Of a DNA stretch of 10,000 nt, positions 7,452 to 10,000 are shown in pieces. The notes below the pieces were generated by a model. It was not told the origin of the DNA and made no database searches. It saw only the letters and a program-made list of their open reading frames with translations. Location: positions 1 to 10,000 of the forward strand of contig JACVTC010000219.1 of assembly GCA_016946835.1 (NCBI GenBank), read 5' to 3'. Both the position numbers and the translations under genes were made by a program. Within the stretch, counting starts at the first letter, position 1. Every line of letters starts with the position of its first letter. This DNA comes from Neocallimastix lanati (nom. inval.). Its lineage: Eukaryota > Neocallimastigomycota > Neocallimastigomycetes > Neocallimastigales > Neocallimastigaceae.

Positions 7452-7642
7452 TGGCTATCATACAATCTACTTTAAAAGATGTTAACTTTTTTTTTTAACT
7501 CTATTTTATTAAACTTTTCTTGGTAGAGATGATTTCGATACAAATTACAATATCATAATTCAAAAAAAAAAAAAAAATTTTTTTTTCTTTATTTTCATTG
7601 TATTACATTAACTTTATTTTTTATTAAATTCTATTTTTAATA

Positions 7643-7669
7643 TTTTTTTTTTTTTTTTTTTTTTTTTTT
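7643..7669. repeat. T27 homopolymer
   Basis: Lies in the 3' UTR of LINE copy B. Such lengths are hard to sequence and the exact count is doubtful. Confidence 0.9.
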
Positions 7670-7765
7670 CATTTGATACATTTTTTATATAATAATTTTC
7701 TTTTTTTTTTTTTTAAAGATATAAAGTGATGGAAGTGTATTCTCCTCTAGTCCAAAAAAAAAAAA

Positions 7766-8010
7766 CTAATTTTAATAAAATCATATTAAATTTGGTAATA
7801 TATTAGAAAAAATAATAATAATATAAAAAAAACATATAATTACTAAATGATATATATTTATATTTATTTTATAGATAAAGTAAATTATCAAGTCATAGAG
7901 CTAATTATTTAACTGGCTTATTAATTTGATAAATATATATATATATATATATACCAAGAAATACTAAAAAAAAAAACTGTTCCATAAACCTTATTAAAAA
8001 AAAAATTGTA
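7766..8010. other. AT-rich spacer with (AT)n
   Basis: No gene seen. It holds an (AT)10 run at 7932-7952 and short A-runs. Confidence 0.5.
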
Positions 8011-8469
8011 TATTAATTCTATTAAATATACTTTATATAATTATTATTTTATCATTCATTATTTCTATTATTATATATTTACTATCAAGTAATAACCAAT
8101 ATTATTAAACTTTTTCAATTTTTTTTATTGATTATTTACTATATTTAATTTTACTATCCAAAATATTAATTCTATTAAATATACTTTATATAATTATTAT
8201 TTTATCATTCATTATTTCTATTATTATATATTTACTATCAAGTAATAACCAATATTATTAAACTTTTTCAATTTTTTTTATTGATTATTTACTATATTTA
8301 ATTTTACTATCCAAAATATTAATTCTATTAAATATACTTTATATAATTATTATTTTATCATTCATTATTTCTATTATTATATATTTACTATCAAGTAATA
8401 ACCAATATTATTAAACTTTTTCAATTTTTTTTATTGATTATTTACTATATTTAATTTTACTATCCAAAC
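8011..8469. repeat. Three 153-bp tandem repeats, identical as read
   Basis: Unit 1 is 8011-8163, unit 2 is 8164-8316 and unit 3 is 8317-8469. Each begins tattaattctattaaata and ends ttttactatccaaa. I see no difference between units until the very last base of unit 3. All three frames of the unit are closed on the plus strand. Perfect identity in A/T-rich non-coding DNA implies recent amplification or homogenisation, or an assembly duplication. Confidence 0.95.
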
Positions 8470-8687
8470 TATAATTTAATAATTTAACATGATTGTTCTA
8501 TTATAGCTATTATTATAATTATTATAATAATTAATAGTATAATTAAAAATGAATATAGAACTTAATTATAACAATTTAATATTATTAATATTTCAAATAA
8601 TTTATAATTAATTTTCCTCATTTGACTTTGAAAAAAATTTTTTTTCTTTCTATAATTTAAATATATATATTATCTTCATTCTTTATT

Positions 8688-8695
<8 letters not shown>

Positions 8696-8727
<32 letters not shown>
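8696..8727. repeat. A32 homopolymer
   Basis: Uninterrupted A run following a T5. It is not preceded by recognisable LINE 3' sequence, so it is not called a tail. Confidence 0.9.
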
Positions 8728-8728
<1 letters not shown>

Positions 8729-9432
8729 CGTTTGTATATATTTTTACTATATATATATTGTATTATAAAAATATTAAAATTAAATGAATATACCAATAAA
8801 TAAATACTATAAATATCTAAATAGATAAGTAAATATAAAATAAATAAAATTTTAATTTATTTTTATCATTTTTTTTTTTTTTTAATTTTTTTAGTCTTTA
8901 ATTCCATACGAAATTTCTTTTTTTTTTTTTTATTAAATAAAATTTTATAAAAATATATTATTGGATATATATTTTTTATTAATGAAATTTAAAAAAAAAA
9001 AAAATAACTTTAATAAAATGGCTTGAAAATATCAAAATTTCATTAATATATATTTTAACAAATTAAATTGTTTAATTCCAAATTAAAAAAAAAAAAAATA
9101 CTAATAAAATTATTAATAATTTATATATAACATTAATATTTATAAATTATTCATTATATTTTTATTTATATTTATAAAAAAAAAAAAATTATTAATTATC
9201 ATTTTTTAATTACATTTTATAGAATTACTTAACAAATGAAAATACTTTATTAAAATATATATATATAATTGAAATTATTAATATTTAATACGTTTAAATA
9301 TTCAATTTATTATTTATTATTATTTATTAATAAAAAAAAATAATTTTTTTTTTTTTAAATATAATTATGTTACAGGTAAATTAATATTGATATACCATAA
9401 ATTTTTAAATTAATAATGTTATAAATAAAATA

Positions 9433-9437
<5 letters not shown>

Positions 9438-9464
<27 letters not shown>
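9438..9464. repeat. A27 homopolymer
   Basis: Uninterrupted A run in spacer DNA with no recognisable element upstream. Confidence 0.9.
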
Positions 9465-9833
9465 CTTAAAAGATATTTGGTAATAACAAATATTTATTGA
9501 GTATTTAAAGATTTAATTTATAAATTTGAAGTATTTGTCATAGATGCTATAGTATATTTTTTTTTTATTCCACATTTAGATTAATATATCAATTTATATT
9601 TTAATTTTATCATTTCTTTTTTTTTTCTTTTTTTTTTTTTTTTTATCTTTTTTACATTTTCTAATTTTATAATAATAAATTTATTTTTTTTTTTTACTCT
9701 TTTTTTTATATAAAAAATTATTTTTATTTTAATAAAAATAAAAAAGGAAAAATAAAAATATTTAAATTATATACAATTTAAACATTTTAAATTTAAGGAA
9801 TATTAATATAAATATATTTATTTATTAAATTGA

Positions 9834-9834
<1 letters not shown>

Positions 9835-9865
<31 letters not shown>
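9835..9865. repeat. (AAT)n microsatellite
   Basis: About ten AAT triplets, followed by AAAAT units. Confidence 0.95.
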
Positions 9866-9867
<2 letters not shown>

Positions 9868-9919
9868 TAAAATAAAAAAAGAACAGTAACAAACCATGTT
9901 TTATTTAACACAAAAAAAG

Positions 9920-9954
9920 TTATTCAATATCAGAAGACTCATTTAACAAAATAA

Positions 9955-9961
<7 letters not shown>
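9920..9961 (-). other. Possible C-terminal end of a minus-strand gene
   Basis: The minus strand reads IILLNESSDIE then TAA (9922-9920). An AATAAA-like signal lies 15 bases past the stop (9905-9900, minus strand). Upstream is a T39 tract (complement of A39), which could belong to an intron ending at AAATGAG, leaving exon text SSDIE-stop. An acidic Ser end like this is plausible for a protein, but the piece is too short to be sure. Confidence 0.2.

Positions 9962-10000
<39 letters not shown>
9962..10000. repeat. A39 homopolymer to the window edge
   Basis: At least 39 A, possibly continuing outside the window. It may be an assembly edge or the boundary of a low-complexity tract. Confidence 0.9.

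Larger units (their letters stand above)
7114..7765 (+). mobile_element. Second, 5'-truncated LINE copy (3' end only), diverged
   Basis: From about 7114 the sequence can be aligned with the 3' end of the first element. ggtgaacatt...acaattaaat matches 5500-5557. The gagtta..ttgat..gta block (about 7269-7290) matches 5658-5680. ggagtgtttaatgg...aagatgtta (about 7441-7488) matches about 5811-5865. The terminal block atggaagtgtattctcctct (7729-7748) plus A12 (7754-7765) matches 6052-6087. Only the C-terminal tail and 3' UTR are present, typical of aborted LINE insertion. Divergence from the first copy is substantial, so it is another subfamily or an old copy. I find no clear target-site duplication. 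Confidence 0.7.
8470..9834. other. Extremely AT-rich intergenic DNA
   Basis: I see no gene, RNA or mobile element. The text is A/T runs and AT/TA alternations with very few G or C. Notable homopolymers are A32 at 8696-8727 and A27 at 9438-9464. Confidence 0.7.

Noticed and set aside
3473-7765. Simple nested insertion of one LINE into another
   Set aside because: The first copy breaks at the post-RT block, but after the second copy's A-run its next sequence does not resume. The 7114 copy starts about 1 kb further into the protein and I see no matching target-site duplication.
8011-8469. CRISPR-like array
   Set aside because: Whole 153-bp units are repeated head to tail with no unique spacers, and the context is eukaryotic.
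1-10000. tRNA, rRNA or other structured RNA genes
   Set aside because: I found no tRNA-like conserved arms or rRNA blocks by eye; the many A/T palindromes are expected from composition.

Overview
This is a very AT-rich eukaryotic window with little single-copy coding sequence. Long A/T homopolymers, (ATT)n, (AT)n and (AAAAG)n microsatellites, decayed non-LTR retrotransposons and very low-GC spacers are typical of genomes such as those of anaerobic gut fungi (Neocallimastigomycota) or dictyostelids. I favour an anaerobic gut fungus or a similarly AT-rich early-diverging fungus, but this is inference from base composition and repeat style; nothing here proves the taxon. The readable coding segments use the standard genetic code.

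Layout. (1) 1-238, minus strand: an unrecognised protein-coding segment that runs off the left edge, possibly with a very short intron. (2) 239-636: non-coding, dominated by an (ATT)n microsatellite. (3) 637-6087: a composite, broken LINE-type (APE plus RT) retrotransposon. Its left part (637-3480) is a heavily frameshifted N-terminal region, an apurinic-endonuclease-like domain with all its motifs still recognisable, a linker and a first reverse transcriptase. At about 3473-3481 it joins directly to a second, diverged reverse transcriptase of the same family (3481-5049). That copy continues through a C-terminal zinc-knuckle region (to 5535), a serine-rich tail (to 5852) and a 3' UTR ending in a short A-run (6087). 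(4) 6088-7113: spacer with microsatellites and one unexplained minus-strand open stretch. (5) 7114-7765: a second, 5'-truncated, diverged 3' end of the same LINE family, ending in A12. (6) 8011-8469: three 153-bp tandem repeat copies, identical as read. (7) 8470-10000: extremely AT-rich spacer with homopolymers, an (AAT)n tract and a possible 3' end of a minus-strand gene at the right edge.

How the parts relate. Endonuclease, reverse transcriptase and zinc knuckle are the domains of one LINE polyprotein that nicks the target DNA and copies its own RNA onto the nick. No copy here is intact: frameshifts, premature stops and A-tract expansions break every one. The best-preserved piece is 4024-5049 with its frameshifted continuation to 5535. 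The main point of interest is the back-to-back duplication of the RT domain between two diverged family members, together with an independent 3' end of the same family 1.6 kb downstream.
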